A stretch of DNA of 64,000 nucleotides from Litoditis marina (Eukaryota; Nematoda; Chromadorea; Rhabditida; Rhabditidae), in assembly GCA_964036275.1 (NCBI GenBank), contig OZ038435.1:1984001-2048000 (forward strand), written 5' to 3'. This document shows positions 37,710 through 50,500 of this stretch, one piece after another. Numbering within the stretch: position 1 is the stretch's first letter; each line of letters starts with the position of its first letter. The notes below the pieces were generated by a model. It saw only the letters and a program-made list of their open reading frames with translations, was not told where the DNA came from and did no database searches. The translations under genes were made by a program, and so were the position numbers.

Positions 37710-40700
37710 TTATCCCTTGTTGTGCGTGTTTCCCCAGCCTCTGCGATGTGTGTCCTTGTACTCGTCGTACCGCATTCGCTCCTGTCTCTTCTGCTCACTG
37801 TCGTCCTCGGCCTCGTGTTCACTGTCCGAGTGACACTCTTCGTCCGCTCTGCAATATTTCACTTTTGTTGGCAACAAAGTAGGGTTGTTAATCGACTTGA
37901 AAGTTTTTCGAGTTTCGAGTATTTCGAGTTTTCAAAAATTCGAGTTTCTGAAAGTTTGTTTAACTAAATCATTATGCTCTGTTTACATATATTACGACAG
38001 TGTGGGGAAAAAGTGGGTGAAACCTTGAAAGTGGGAAAACATATGTGAGATAGAAAAAAGATGGTGAGATATGTGATATGGTGTCGGTAGGACGGTTTTC
38101 GGTTAGCAGAGTTAAGGATTCCTCTCACAGAAAAACGCAAACTTAGGTAGGCCCCAGGAAAATTTCCAATAAATTATGAGTTCTTCCGGCGTTCGATTTT
38201 TTTTCGGTTAGCAGAGTTAAGGATTCCTCTCACAGAAAAACGCAAACTTAGGTAGGCCCCAGGAAAATTTCCAATAAATTATGAGTTCTTCCGGCGTTCG
38301 ATGAGAGATTTACAATCCCCCCGGTTCTAGTGCGACGTCAAAGTAGGTATGACTTCACGTACAACTAGTTGTCACTAGACAGATTGCTCACATATATAGT
38401 AGAGAAGATAGACTAACCCATGAGAATGTTGTTTGGCAGCACTGCTGCCTGGCGCCTGTTGTCCGGGGCCAGCCTCGTGTGCAAACCGTTGACTGTACCA
38501 CTCGTCCACAGTCAAAGTCGGAATGGCGGGGTAACCCAACCCGAAAACCTGTAACATTCTAGCTTAGGTCATACCTTAAAGGATTATTTTCTCGTGAACC
38601 AGATAGCATGTCTATGTCTAACACCTACTGCTCGAAAGAAAAAAAACTGATTAAACAAAATCAACGTTTCCCGCGTACCGCTCATATTCTTCATTCTCAC
38701 AAAAACATGAATATATAAAAAAGACAATTTACCTTCTTCTGTTGTTCATTTCTGGTTATGGTGTAGGGCTTGAGTGGAATGGGAGGAGCGGGTACTGAAA
38801 ATAACGTGTTATTACAGATGAAGAATAGTGACTAATAGACTACGACAACCCAACAATATAACTGAGTAATGGAATAGATCCGCATAATGGACTAAATACA
38901 ACTTTTGAGAGAGAAGAACGTATTGAAAAAAATCGTATTTCACTCTCAATCTCAAAAACGAAACAAAAGCTAAATAGTTTGACTACCTGGTCATACACCA
39001 ATGAGGTGTGCCTAATCTGACTAATAACCTACAAGAAGCAAAACCCTTTTTTGACTTAACTACGCGAAGAGTCGTAATTTCGCATCGAAAATAGGCGACT
39101 AGTTCCGATTTTGGAAAAAAAAAACAATTTTCCAGCTTTTCGTCCAACTTTACCGGAGTACGTACCTGGTATCGGATTCTCTCCCGCTGCGAGTGCGGCT
39201 CTTCTCTTCTTCATCATCTCCAACAGAGGTAGTTCTTCTGAGAACAAGCAACATTATTACAACTATACACCAGTAAAATGTTACTATTCCACTGAAGAAA
39301 CAACTTTATTCTATCCAAATGCAAACATGATTTTGCATCACAAATCAGCATATTTTCCCGTTATCAGGTATCAACATAAAGTAGTCTATTTTCCAAGTTT
39401 CTGTCTATTCGCACAACTTCATTGTGGTATGATTCTAACTATGGCATTGAAAAAAGTTTATAGGACAGATAAAAAGGGAATGTTCACTGACCATCAATCG
39501 AGTGCAACTCCTCTAGCAGTTTCACTGCCCAATATTGCAGTTGGCTCATGTACATTTCACGCTGAAAAGGAAAGGAAGGGTGAAACAAAACACAATCCCA
39601 GCAATAATTGAGAATGTCTACACATAAATAGGCAAACTAAAACCCTCAAAGAAGTAGGTTATTTTTAACAATGTCATCAGAAAGGAAACAAAGATTAGCA
39701 CATATGTAAAATACCCCGTCAAAATGACGCTGACCCACGTTTTTTTTTGTTCTTTTCTGAAACTTAGGCTCATTTTTAGAAGCGGAACTGTTTGAAACGC
39801 TATAAACGCAAAAAATATCCGCTTCTGCAACGGTATAATGCCCGTTTGTACGATTACGCACCTTCATTTTGGTTGCACTGGTATCAAACTGTGGATTAGC
39901 ATCAGAGCCAAGATTCAGAGATGGCGTGTGGTGATTTATTTTATTGAGCGAAGCTATTTTCGAAAAACTATTCCAGCCCAACGTCGTCAAACTAGGAAAT
40001 GAAGACCATTCGAAACGACAAACAAACCAATCTAGTCCAAAGCGAAGTTCTATGTAGCTTGGTGGTTTCTTGTTCACTTTTTTTCGCTTTGGATTGGACC
40101 GGATAATGTAACCAACTGGTGTAGGGTGAAGGGTGTGGTGTTATAAAAAACTACTACATAGAATAACCCACCAAATAACTTTCGTCGCCTTTGCCTTCAT
40201 TGTACATCTTTCGTGCATGATCCATAGCGGCCTGAAAATACTAAATCTAACAAACGAGGGAGCAGCTGAACGAACTGTACTCTGTCCACATTTCACACCA
40301 CAAGTACGCCAGATCATATATCATGTTTTCGCGTCTTCAACGAGATTTTGATTAATGAAGCGTACATCGTATCGTAATTTCGTAATGATATAGGGTTTAC
40401 CTGTTTCAATTACCAACTTGGCAGTATTATATGTATTTGAAACAAGTATAATTGTTCTTTGTTGCCAATGTGACATATGTAAAACTAACCTGGAAATCCC
40501 GCTGCATTTTGTAGCGCATAATTTTCGCCTGCCGGTAATCCTCGCCCGTCATCGCTGGCTTCCCATTCAGCATACCTGATTTTGGCATATCTAAATAGGC
40601 AGTTTATTAAGGATCAGTGTATCAAGACATTCCGTTGAAAACAAATTGTTTGCCTTTGTTCATAGCCCGAGTAGAGTGAAAATCATGAGAGAATAGTTCC

Positions 40701-42580
40701 CTAAACCGGAATGATTTCAGGTAAATTGATCATTTCGAAATTTTCCTTCCATTCAATCAAAGTTGCGCCGTTCGTAGCAACTCACCACCTTGTATTCAAA
40801 AATGTGGGAATAGTACTAAACATCAAACAAAACCTACGAAATGAACAAGCTAATTCTGATTCGGTGGTAAAGGTAAACTAACATGGATCGGATTTGTCAC
40901 CGTCGTTCTCGCTTTCATCTTCTTCCGTATCCAGCCAGGGTAGTTGGAGCGAGATAACACCGTATTCTTTCACTCGTTTCAGATAGTCTCGGTAGTAGAT
41001 CTGCAGTAAAGAGCAGTTTGATGGATGTTTCACAGGCATTGAAAATTGCTGTTGTTAATTGTATCGAATATTACTCGATACTTGTGCAAATCTGCGAAAA
41101 GTTTGGTTTGCAGACAACTTGCATCAATGGGATCAAACACTCGAATTCAGATATGTACTTTGTTTATCAGAGATTAAATAAAATTATATTTTCCAAAATA
41201 AACAGAAAATCATAAAGATAACTCACCTTAGCCATATTCAATTCGTCTGACTTGAACTCGACTTCTACCATCGTATTGTGATGTAGGACACCAAGATAAC
41301 AAGGAAGAAGAAGAAACGGAAGAGAAGAGGTGGGCAATTCTTCCACCTGAATAGTACAAAACTGAATAAACGTAAATTCGTAAATCTCGTTTCAGATTTG
41401 TCTGCCATCCCGGCTGAGAAACTACTGCGACTGCGAACGTCAATCACAAATGTGGCTATGGCTCACTGAACTCTCAAAGGGAATGGACCCTCGAAAGCAA
41501 TTCATAACTATGGATATCGAATAACTATTAATTAATATGTCGTTCTAGCGCAACTCCATGAGAAGTAATTTCTACAAAATCTAAAATCGTATAGAACTGA
41601 CAGCCAAATTTGAGAATTTGAATATAAACTATGAACTGAACCAAAAGAACCAACCATTTCGTTACTCGAGAACAGGTTGAGAGTGGAGACTTCGGTAGTC
41701 AGATTTTCAAGAATAGTTGTGGCTTTCTCGATGCGCGCCTGAAAAGATAGTACGATAGTTGATAGTTTTTTTAACCAAAAAAGGCTAGAACGGTACAGAT
41801 AAACTGCGAAATATTCTTAGCAAAACTAATAATTTATACTGCATGTTGAATATCCTATTCGTAGTATTATTTTAATCATTTCCAGTGAAGACATACCTTT
41901 TGAAATCAACAAATATATGCTGTCTCGAAATACAGCCCAGCGGTTGTGGTATTAATACGGTAGCTAAGTTAGAACATTTGTCAGAACAGTCGCTTTAGTA
42001 TAGAATGTATACAACATTATTATATCTTTTTTCTATGTTCTTTTCACCCATAGGTAAAAAGGGGTCCAACAGCGCTTTTCAAAAGTGAAGGGGGTCAGAT
42101 CGCTCTTGTTGCAAAAGTGAGGGGGAAGAGAGTAGAATCCATTGGCTGCTCTGAGCTGAGACCAGCCAATGGATGCTACACCCTCCCCCCATTGCGCAGC
42201 GAAAGTGAAGGAGGTCATTTGCTAACTCTTGTCAAAAAGTGAAGGTAGTACCATCTCAGGATGGCACCTTTTACCTATGTTTTCACCATCCTCTTTTTGG
42301 CAACCTTTCGCGTTTCAAACTTTCGTTCCGTTATTACACACTGTGTAATAATTATTCGATTTGATTTGATATTCGATTTCTTTGACTTTGTGGTGCATAA
42401 TACGTTCAAACATCGAACTATTTCAGTAATAAATATCCTATACGTCTTGTAATCTACCTGCAGATTGTTGATAGCGACCTTTCCGTTCTCAATATCATTG
42501 ATGACTGACTCGGCAGAGACAAATCTTTCCTTCATGGTGCCTAGTCCATCATCTCCGTCGCCAGAACCTTTATCAGTCAT
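37710..42580 (-). CDS. IGBP1: TAP42/IGBP1 (alpha4) family regulator of PP2A-type phosphatases
   Basis: Eleven exons: 42580-42458, 41738-41655, 41346-41227, 41000-40883, 40590-40490, 40231-40172, 39561-39492, 39237-39166, 38794-38733, 38548-38418, 37848-37710. They give 359 residues, against 339 in human IGBP1. The family binds catalytic subunits of PP2A, PP4 and PP6 and works in TOR signalling. Diagnostic segments are LPFLLLPCYLGVL in the N-terminal helical domain, the QAKIMRYK segment (AKIQRYK in human), LKPYTITRNEQQ, the hallmark VFGLGYPAIPTLTVDEWY (human VFGAGYPSLPTMTVSDWY), and the C-terminal KDTHRRGWGN (human KDTHPRGYGN). An acidic linker precedes the C-terminus, as expected. A TTTCAG acceptor three bases before ATG suggests trans-splicing. 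The orthologue call is firm; the C. elegans name would be ppfr-4. Confidence 0.94.
38096..38302. repeat. 102-bp exact tandem duplication
   Basis: Two identical 102-base units (38096-38197 and 38201-38302) separated by three T. They lie in the last intron of the TAP42-like gene, which points to a very recent duplication. Confidence 0.95.
42049..42279. mobile_element. MITE with palindromic core, copy 1 (complete)
   Basis: The ends CATAGGTAAAAAGG and CCTTTTACCTATG are terminal inverted repeats. The centre holds a palindrome ATCCATTGGCTG...CAGCCAATGGAT. The element lies in intron 1 of the TAP42-like gene. A related partial copy in the opposite orientation is at 57960-58088. Confidence 0.75.
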
Positions 42581-42586
42581 TATCTG
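42581..42586 (-). promoter_or_regulatory. Probable trans-splice acceptor of the TAP42-like gene
   Basis: On the minus strand CTTTCAG is followed by ATA and then ATG. The short leader fits SL addition. Confidence 0.5.
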
Positions 42587-42676
42587 AAAGCAAACGATGA
42601 CCGTAACCAAACCACGATTCGCCCGAAACCGATACCACCGTGAACGGGTAACTAAACTATTACTAAAGTGAATGCT

Positions 42677-42679
<3 letters not shown>

Positions 42680-42738
<59 letters not shown>

Positions 42739-42754
42739 CATAGAGCTAGAGAGG

Positions 42755-42791
<37 letters not shown>
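42680..42791. repeat. (GA)n microsatellite
   Basis: About 110 bases of GA repeat with a short imperfect interruption, upstream of the TAP42-like gene. Confidence 0.95.
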
Positions 42792-42792
<1 letters not shown>

Positions 42793-42898
42793 AGCCACAC
42801 CGCATCGAGAAATAATGATATTCCGATTATGAATCAATCATTATGCTTCACAAAACTTATAAATACGTGTTATTTCGAACAGTTTAGTAAGTGTGAAG

Positions 42899-42962
42899 AA
42901 GGCTGAATGAGCCTTAAGGGTCTCGCCACGGAGACCCTGAAGTTCAGTCGTGGCACTGAACT
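42899..42962. ncRNA. Three hairpins with a complementary loop pair, copy 1
   Basis: Hairpin 1 is AAGGCT-gaatg-AGCCTT (42899-42915). Hairpin 2 is AGGGTCTC-gccacg-GAGACCCT (42917-42938). Hairpin 3 is AGTTCAGT-cgtggc-ACTGAACT (42941-42962). All stems are perfect. The 6-base loops of hairpins 2 and 3 are exact reverse complements, so a kissing-loop fold is possible in RNA or in single-stranded DNA. Whether it is transcribed is unknown. Confidence 0.6.
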
Positions 42963-43734
42963 AGCGAGTTTCCAAGCGAGCTTTTCTTTATCCAGGTTTT
43001 TCGTCAACAGTGTGTGTTATGTTATTTTATTATGTGTTCTAATGGTGTTTTAAGCACGTTATACTCTTTATACAGCTTCCCTTCATTCAACAATCTCGAT
43101 TCGGCCAGTCTTTTTCCATTTTAGCCCGTCTTAACCAAAATGATTAAAATTGGCACTTCAACCCTAATTTTCAACTTAAATTCAATCCTTATTGTTTCAC
43201 TGGCATGTTTGCGGAAGTTCCCTCTTGCTCGCTTAGTTGGAATTTTTCCTTTTGCACATTGCACTAAGTAAGGCGTTCCACACAACTTATTTACATAATA
43301 GGTCTCTACTTCCGCAATTTGTAAAAGTTTTTCGGGTATTTTCTCGCCGTTTGAGTTATGGTCATATGGATGACATTCCCTATGCCGGTTCTCTTAACCA
43401 GGCTAACATTTCATTTACACTTCTGGTAAATCCCGGAACCAACTTCCTGCTGGTCCCAACTTCCTTCGCGTTCTCTTTTTCTCCAACCTTTTGAAAATTG
43501 TTGTATGTAATGGTAGAGGTGCGTTTTTTGGAAATTGTTGTAATGGTAAAGGGCGTTTCCCGAGACCCCTGGCGAGGCAGATGGTTATGTTTTCATAAGG
43601 TGGCACATATGCACATAGCGGATCCGGATAGTTGCGTTCCTTCGCGCCCGCGATTTTACTATGCTTTGCCCTTAGACCGTTGGCTCAAATTTTCAATTTG
43701 TCGTTCTGTACTCGCTATGTACGGTTTTAGTATT

Positions 43735-43882
43735 GGCTCTCGATGCCACGTTGGGGCTCTCGATGCCACGTTAGGGCTCTCGACGCCTATTACTTGTAGT
43801 TATAATATCTCTCGAGGCTTTTCTGGTAGATAAATATGGCTCTCGACGCCTTTTTCTGGTAGTAATTTCGGCTCTCGACGCC
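43735..43882 (+). repeat. GGCTCTCGAYGCC repeats
   Basis: Five occurrences of the 13-base motif (near 43735, 43755, 43775, 43838, 43869), the first three spaced exactly 20 bases apart. They are inside the 3-kb element. Confidence 0.75.
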
Positions 43883-45866
43883 TGTTTCTGAAAATTATCA
43901 TGGCTTTTGGTGGCTTGTGACTTCTGTTTTTTTTTTTTCGGCCCTCTATGGCGATTTATCTCTTTGGGACTGAGATACTTTGTGGGGGTTCTGTGAAATG
44001 CAAAATCTCATCATCTGATTATTTGAACCAATTTCTTTAAATTTCAATCCAGAATTGATCGGTTACATATGTGGGGCGACTTTGTTGTCAACAGAGATTT
44101 TTTGGGGTGAATATACTATGAAAATGGGTGAAAAGTGACATTTTCACCAGTAAAGGTGAAATTTTCTGAAACTGGGTCAGTTCAAACTCTCGATTTTGAA
44201 GAAAAACGGGTGATTCAGTGTTCAATCCAACAAAGTCGCCCTACGTTTGATCGGTTCTCGACACCATATGTAAAACTGTTTCAAATGAGGTCCAGAAAAG
44301 TAAGTGTAGCAGCACCCAGCACCGAAAGGTTAGTATGTAGTACCGGAAAACGCGAAAATTAATAGTATCAACCATCCTTTCGACGATTATGGCTTCTCAC
44401 ATGTGTAATGTGTTCGTGGAAAAATGACAAAAGTGAGCATCAGTCAGGGTCGATTGTACGTAGGCACCACGCACCAACCATGGTTTTAAGTCATGAAAGG
44501 ATAAGGTTCGAATGTACTGTCCTTTAGGTATACGCATTCAGTTCAGATCGGGGAATCGTTAACTTGCTGTGCTCACTCGAGGGTCGAAGACATCTAGGGT
44601 CCCGCAATCGTCTAAAGTTAACCACTCGTTTTGATGTCTGTTCCGACTCGTGTTTTATACGATATGTTTACCGATTTCACTAATTATGCCGTCAGAAGAT
44701 AAACTAGCGGAAAGCAGTAGATTCGTTCGTATACGTATATTTTTGTCAAGTTTTCGTTTCGAGTCAAGAGGGGCACTAATTGGAATATCGGATATCGCAC
44801 CCTTTATCCGGTGTGGTTGTGGATTGTGGTAACGTCAAATTTGGGTTTATCATGGAAGTTGGAGTAGTGCTCCGTCGGATATAATGCATCGTCAGCAAGT
44901 ACAGTGAGGGTCTCCACGAGAGTAATTGTTTCACTTTTGAATTTCCCTTCCATCCCCCTTTATCTAAAATAGATGTAAGTATGTGGCATGATATAGAACC
45001 AAATTGGTTAATTCCCCTCAATGGTTGAAAAGGAGACGGCTTTTGAGTGTTCAGAATGTTCATTCTATTTGAGCCAAAGTTTTATCAGTATCCTCAGTAG
45101 CTGTTCCGGTTACAGACCTACCGTTTAGGTTACCTTCTTGCCTGACTCAGGCGCACACGTTCAATGTAGTTTGATGATTCCTTAATCGTATTTCCACCTC
45201 TGGATATTTTTTGTAGTTTCAAGAATAGAGGCCTTCTTTCGATCATGGTGGTACAGTTGGTTTGAGTGTAATCTCGCAGTGTTCCTATTTTGTCACGGAA
45301 GATCTCTCCTATGTACCTGTGTTGCGAAGTTGTGATCATGATTTGATAGGAATTTATTTCAGGCCCCAGGTCTAGAAAGTTCGTCACCTGCAAGACTGAA
45401 AGAGATTGTTGAGGACGATGAGAAGTCATCCTACTTACCCCGGCCGATCAGGACTTTGGTTCCAGCTAGAGGTTTTAATTTTTATTACTATATCGTTCGT
45501 TACGTATTCCCAAAAGTGGAAGAACATCTCTCAGCAAATGGCGACTTTTCCGAGCGATAGTCCCGCAATATAGTTCTTGTTCCCCATCCCCAACCACATA
45601 GTGACTTTTTCCGCTTTCCTCATTCATTGCTTCGTAACGGTATCGAGTATAAAAATTGTCGTTCGACAACGTATACAGGGCCTTTTATGCTTCAGAAAGG
45701 AAACCCGTTCATCTTAGTTCTAACGTTGGCAAAGGGTTGTCTTGCCACGCACTAAATAAACCGCTCTTCCACTTTTCTGTAGCCCCCCGGCTTTGTAGTC
45801 CAATGAAGCCTTTCACGCCTAAATTGTTCGAAATTTAGTTTATGCCGTAGTGAAACGGAGGTATAA

Positions 45867-46711
45867 GTGTTATTTCGAACAGTTTAGTAAGTGTGAAGAA
45901 GGCTGAATGAGCCTTAAGGGTCTCGCCACGGAGACCCTGAAGTTCAGTCGTGGCACTGAACTAGCGAGTTTCCAAGCGAGCTTTTCTTTATCCAGGTTTT
46001 TCGTCAACAGTGTGTGTTATGTCCCGCCCACCCTCCCCCAATGTAGATAGATAATGGTAGAAGGGGCTTGGACGCACATCTGGAACTTCCTGCTAAGGAA
46101 ACAGTATAGGTACAAACTAGTGTAAGTGCAAACGTCTGGCGCTAGATTGGAGATCATCAGACAGCTCACCAGAGTAGCATGGCCTGATTACAAGGCCCCT
46201 CTCAAGCTTAACAAAAATAACCCATTCATATTTCATACGTGAGCCAGAGCCTACACTTTCTTATTACTGAGAATAACCGCACAAAATTAATATCATTAGT
46301 GGTGATGGTGATGCTATTTCGCGCACCTGGTATAATGTTGAAAGTTCGCAAGCTAACGTTGGAATTCGATGATCCGCCTCCAAGTATTTGCTAGGTTAGT
46401 TCTGGAGAAACTGGATAGGATTTCTCTAGTTTTCAGCTTTTTTCAGAGTTTTCGATCTCTTATTTGCTCTTTCTTTCCCTCTCTCTCTCACTTCCCTGTC
46501 CCATTCACTATTCTTTGTTCATTCTTTGATTTGTATTGTTGTTTATACATTCCAATGTTTGTATATGTTTTGTAAAGTTTCGGATCATCGAATTGTCATT
46601 GATTGTATGTTGTTGCACACTGTTGTTGAATGAAGCCTTTCACTCCAATGAAGCCTTTCACGCCTAAATTGTTCGAAATTTAGTTTATGCCGTAGTGAAA
46701 CGGAGGTATAA
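45867..46711. mobile_element. Unclassified element, short internally deleted copy
   Basis: It shares the 156-bp 5' end and 68-bp 3' end of the 3-kb element and follows it directly, but the interior (46023-46643) is unrelated. This resembles the relation of a MITE or deleted derivative to a longer parent. Confidence 0.65.
45899..45962. ncRNA. Three hairpins with a complementary loop pair, copy 2
   Basis: Identical in sequence to 42899-42962, at an offset of exactly 3000 bases. Confidence 0.6.
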
Positions 46712-46833
46712 ATGATTTTTTTTAATTAAAATTTTAAAAACCATTCGAAATACCTGATACGTCTTCATGAAAATCAGGTACGCGCCCTTCGGTTACACAT
46801 GTCCACCGTAGCACAGTAAATACAGAGACAGGC

Positions 46834-46982
46834 GGGGCCTAGAGGCGTCCAAAAAAGCGCCTAGAAACGTCCAAGGATGCACCTAGTATAAAACGTACAG
46901 GACCTTTCTAGGCGCATCCTTGGACCCCTCTAGGCGCTTCGTTGGATCTTTCTAGGCGCCTTATTGGACGCATCTAGGCCCC
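46834..46982. mobile_element. 149-bp foldback element
   Basis: The ends GGGGCCTAGAGGCGTCCA and TGGACGCATCTAGGCCCC are inverted repeats. Short CTAGGCGC and TCCAAGGATGC blocks inside are repeated on both strands, so the whole element can fold. Confidence 0.7.
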
Positions 46983-47520
46983 AATGAGTGGAATCAGGGG
47001 AGGAATGGGCGCCATGCAATATAAATATGGAATCGTCCATTCACGTGTAAAAATTGACGTGAAGAAACTGTTTATTCATTTCACAACAGAGAACAGACGC
47101 GCTTGTGGCAAAACAGAACATTTCACAATCGCACTAGGGAACCGAAAATCTGAAGCCGTCCCAGAATGACAAAACAGCAACATTTAACAATCGCACCATT
47201 AACAAATAAGTAACGAAAACAGAATGAACTCTGAACTGAGAGGAGGAGAGATGCGAGAGATGAGAAATAAGAGAATCTTCTCAAGCGAACTTAGCAACAT
47301 TTGGATAGAAATATGGAAATTATGAGAGGGAATAAAAAAGAATGAAAGAATCAAAAATAGACAATGTGTTTTCGTTCTGGGCAAAGAGTAGCCAGTTTTT
47401 CGATGATTACGGCTATTCGGGAAACTCTATTGGACAGATAGGTAAGAGTGTGGATGAAAATGGTGACAAAAGATGATTCATCGGTGTTAACTGAACTGAG
47501 CTTGTGGCCGTCGTACTTCA
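46983..47520. other. Downstream flank of the 404-residue gene
   Basis: No gene. On the minus strand an AATAAA lies at 47076-47071, 445 bases after the stop codon, and may be its poly(A) signal. Confidence 0.4.
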
Positions 47521-50500
47521 TCATCCCCGGCTGCTTTTCTTCGTTGCACTTGTTCCAACCTCGGTGTTCTCCGCTTCATCGTTCACATTCTTCTGTAAAA
47601 AGTGTCATTTGTTCTCAACATATTGAAGAAAACAATATACATCGAAGAGGAAAGTCAAGAACATTATCGAATGCAATGGATTGCTAGAAACCAGCCACAT
47701 AGGATGTACATGCATGATGTAGTTGTATAGTATGGGATATGTGGATAAGGTTGAAAAGTTTGAACGATCTTGCAAATTCACTGTCCAATGAGTTAAGGAA
47801 GATGTAGAAACACTCACGGGTCGCTTGCGATTAGATTCCCACTTCATCTCCCCATTTGGCTGCCGTCTGTAAACTCCGCGTCTGATATCGATCCTGCAAT
47901 TCCAAGTCTGATTTATTTCGAGTATTTTTATAGATTTAAACAATATTTCCGACAGAAAGCTACTACTTCGTTGTAACAAAAGAGACAATGAGGAAGACTA
48001 AACAATATGCTGACATATAGAATTTGACAGGAAGTTAGGCCGTATTCTAAAAAAGTTGAGGTAGTAAATTCAGTAATTTGGACTTACATTGCATTCTGCA
48101 AGGCTGTGTGGAATGAAAGCTGTCGCCAAGTCTCAGCCACCGACCGCAGAGCGCAAAGCTGCTTCCATTTTTCGGCATCCTCCTCTCCTTCGAGGCTTTG
48201 CCAGAACCTGTCAATGACTTTTATTTGCAACAAGAATGTGTAGACAAATTCGATTCAAATGTGGTGATGGAATAAATGGAGAAATGTGATTCAGCATACA
48301 TGTTCACCCAGTCGTTCACAGAATCTACACGATGAATGCAATGTATCAAAGCGTTTAATGAATAAACGTGTTGCTTTTGTAAATGAACGTTGGGTTATGG
48401 ATGTTCCGACGAAATTTAAATGGCATAATGAGTTAAAGCAACAGAAAACTCACAATGAGTTGTTCGATGTAACAGTCTCGTAGGTCATCGTTACATCAGT
48501 CACTTCTTGGTGTCCAAGTCCAATGAGCTCCAATGTAAACCCTGTAGTGCAGAAATACAAGTTGATCACGCTTCATTCGTTTCGCAGGTGATAGTTGATA
48601 TGCACAATTTCGATGTTCAATCAGAGAATCGTTCGAAAGGTGCACACGACAAAGGTTTCAATATTATGGGAAGGTTCAAAAGTACAAACCTTTTAATACT
48701 CGCACCACCTCAGTGGGAATTTCGAGGAGGGCCCCCTTGGGCGCACACCCAGGGGTGTGCGTGTACTGCATAATCTTCTCCACCGGCTGAGCAATCTGTC
48801 AAAAATTATTGGTGAATTTGAATGTATTTAGATTAGGGTGTGGTATTTCATTTACGGTTCTCTCCTTTGCTGCGTGCCAACAGGTTCCTGCAACTCATCT
48901 GCTGCTAGGACTAGACTAGGATCAAGAGAAAAAGCGAAATTGCTATATAGACCTGGCCTTCTTAATGTGACTGTAAAACTGACTATTTTTCCACAATGCC
49001 GGAGGACATGGGTTACTTGTTTTGCCAGACGGGGATCCCTGAGTGGCGTCCACCCATCCATCAACTTGTTCACCGAGCAGGTCTGTAACAGTATGTCGTA
49101 GTAAAACTTATGACACACAATTGGAAATGTGCACGCAGAGAAGCAGACAGTTGTTCGTCGAAAGTTGTAGGCCACAAGGCTGACGCGATTAGTAGAGACT
49201 AAGTCGACAAACTTGCCTAATATGTAAAGTGCTTTTAGTAGCTAAGTGGCCTAACATTGCAGCTCATAATAAAAATACCCACTTTGAAGTTATTGGCTTC
49301 CAGGTTCCATGCGGTTTTCAGATTAACAAGGCTGACTGCGACTTCGTGTCCCGATGAATCGGAGCCACACTCTTCGTCCACTCTCATGGCTAAATTCGCT
49401 ACAGACGCGCTCGTTATGTCGCTCTTTAGCAAGGACATGTCCATCTGAAATACCAACCAGTTATTGACACTAACACACAAATACAGACAAGGCCTCTTGT
49501 GGGATAGAGGGTCATCAACAAGCAACAAACTCGTGAAAAAATAGGGTCGCGAGTGAAAAAGTAACGCATTCAATACATAATTGGCAGTGAAATTAGTCAA
49601 AATAAAAGCAAAATGATAGTTTTGATGGGGTCGCGATATTTCGAGATCAATAAGCGCCTTAGCTAACACAAACCATGAAAGTAAACCATGAATGCGCGGA
49701 TGTGCAGTGCCAAAACAAATACACTTTTAACGCCCCGTTTTCATGTTTTTACTTAGTTTGATTGGGAATGGAGACTTCATTGAGTTTTATGCGAACTGAC
49801 CACAAACTTGGATCCTGCTGCGTGGAAACGTAGGATGTTCTGCAAGTCGTCGACGGGGCTACTGCTGGTATCCAGTCCGTCTATGGCACCATAGAGGCCA
49901 GAATTATCAATTGAACGAAGTTGTTCCGCCAAATTGCTCTTCATGAAACCCTGTAATTGTGATTGACTACGTTCTTAGTCGCTAGAATTGGAATTACGTA
50001 AATGAAGAAACGAACACACTTGTGTTCGCTTGGGATCGCAGCCTCCCAAACGTTAAAAACTGATGCGCCATAACCGCATGCTTTCATATCATACTTTGCT
50101 CGAAGCGAGTATCAGTCGATTTGAAGACGGTTTACGTAATCTAGACATGATGGACCACGGGAAACTATGAGGTACGTGTATTAGAATTGGCTACGTGATA
50201 GATTAGTGCAACGTACGTCGAGTTCGCTTTGAGACAGCGTTCCGGCTTCGAGCCCCTGATGGATCAACTTTCCGATAATGTAAATGTCCGCCGCGCTAGA
50301 CCCTCGAATGCTTTTCTTTATCTTGTCTGTAAATTGAAAGCAATTAATGGACATTGATTGAAAGTTGATTGAGGACATTGATTGAAGATTGATTGATGAA
50401 GCGATTGGACAGTGAATTCGCAATTCCGCTGCACTGTATTCCTGTATCATACTGTTCAGCGATGGGGTGAGCAATAAGAAAAAGTGAACAGTTTGTGAAC

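Larger units (their letters stand above)
42867..45866. mobile_element. Unclassified 3.0-kb element, long copy
   Basis: Its first 156 bases (42867-43022) are identical to 45867-46022, and its last 68 bases (45799-45866) are identical to 46644-46711. It is therefore the long member of a family whose short member follows head to tail. Near the ends are imperfect inverted repeats (TTATTTCGAACAGTTTAG against the complement of CTAAATTGTTCGAAATTTA). The 5' end is a row of hairpins. The interior has no transposase or reverse transcriptase that I can see, only short open frames and a repeated GGCTCTCGAYGCC motif. It looks non-autonomous. Confidence 0.65.

Noticed and set aside
39111..39611. Open frame of 166 codons on the plus strand
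   Set aside because: It lies over two well-supported minus-strand exons of the TAP42-like gene and is their antisense shadow plus intron sequence.
42652..42837. Open frame of 61 codons made of Ser and Leu
   Set aside because: It is the translation of the GA microsatellite and has no other support.
42899..42962. Hammerhead or HDV-like ribozyme at the 5' end of the repeated element
   Set aside because: The region has CTGAATGA rather than the core CTGANGA, no GAAA partner at the right place, and the pairings found are simple hairpins. I keep only the kissing-loop description.
43237..43833. Two open frames of 85 and 111 codons in the 3-kb element
   Set aside because: Their composition is low in complexity and includes the GGCTCTCGAYGCC repeats; no mobility-protein motif is visible.
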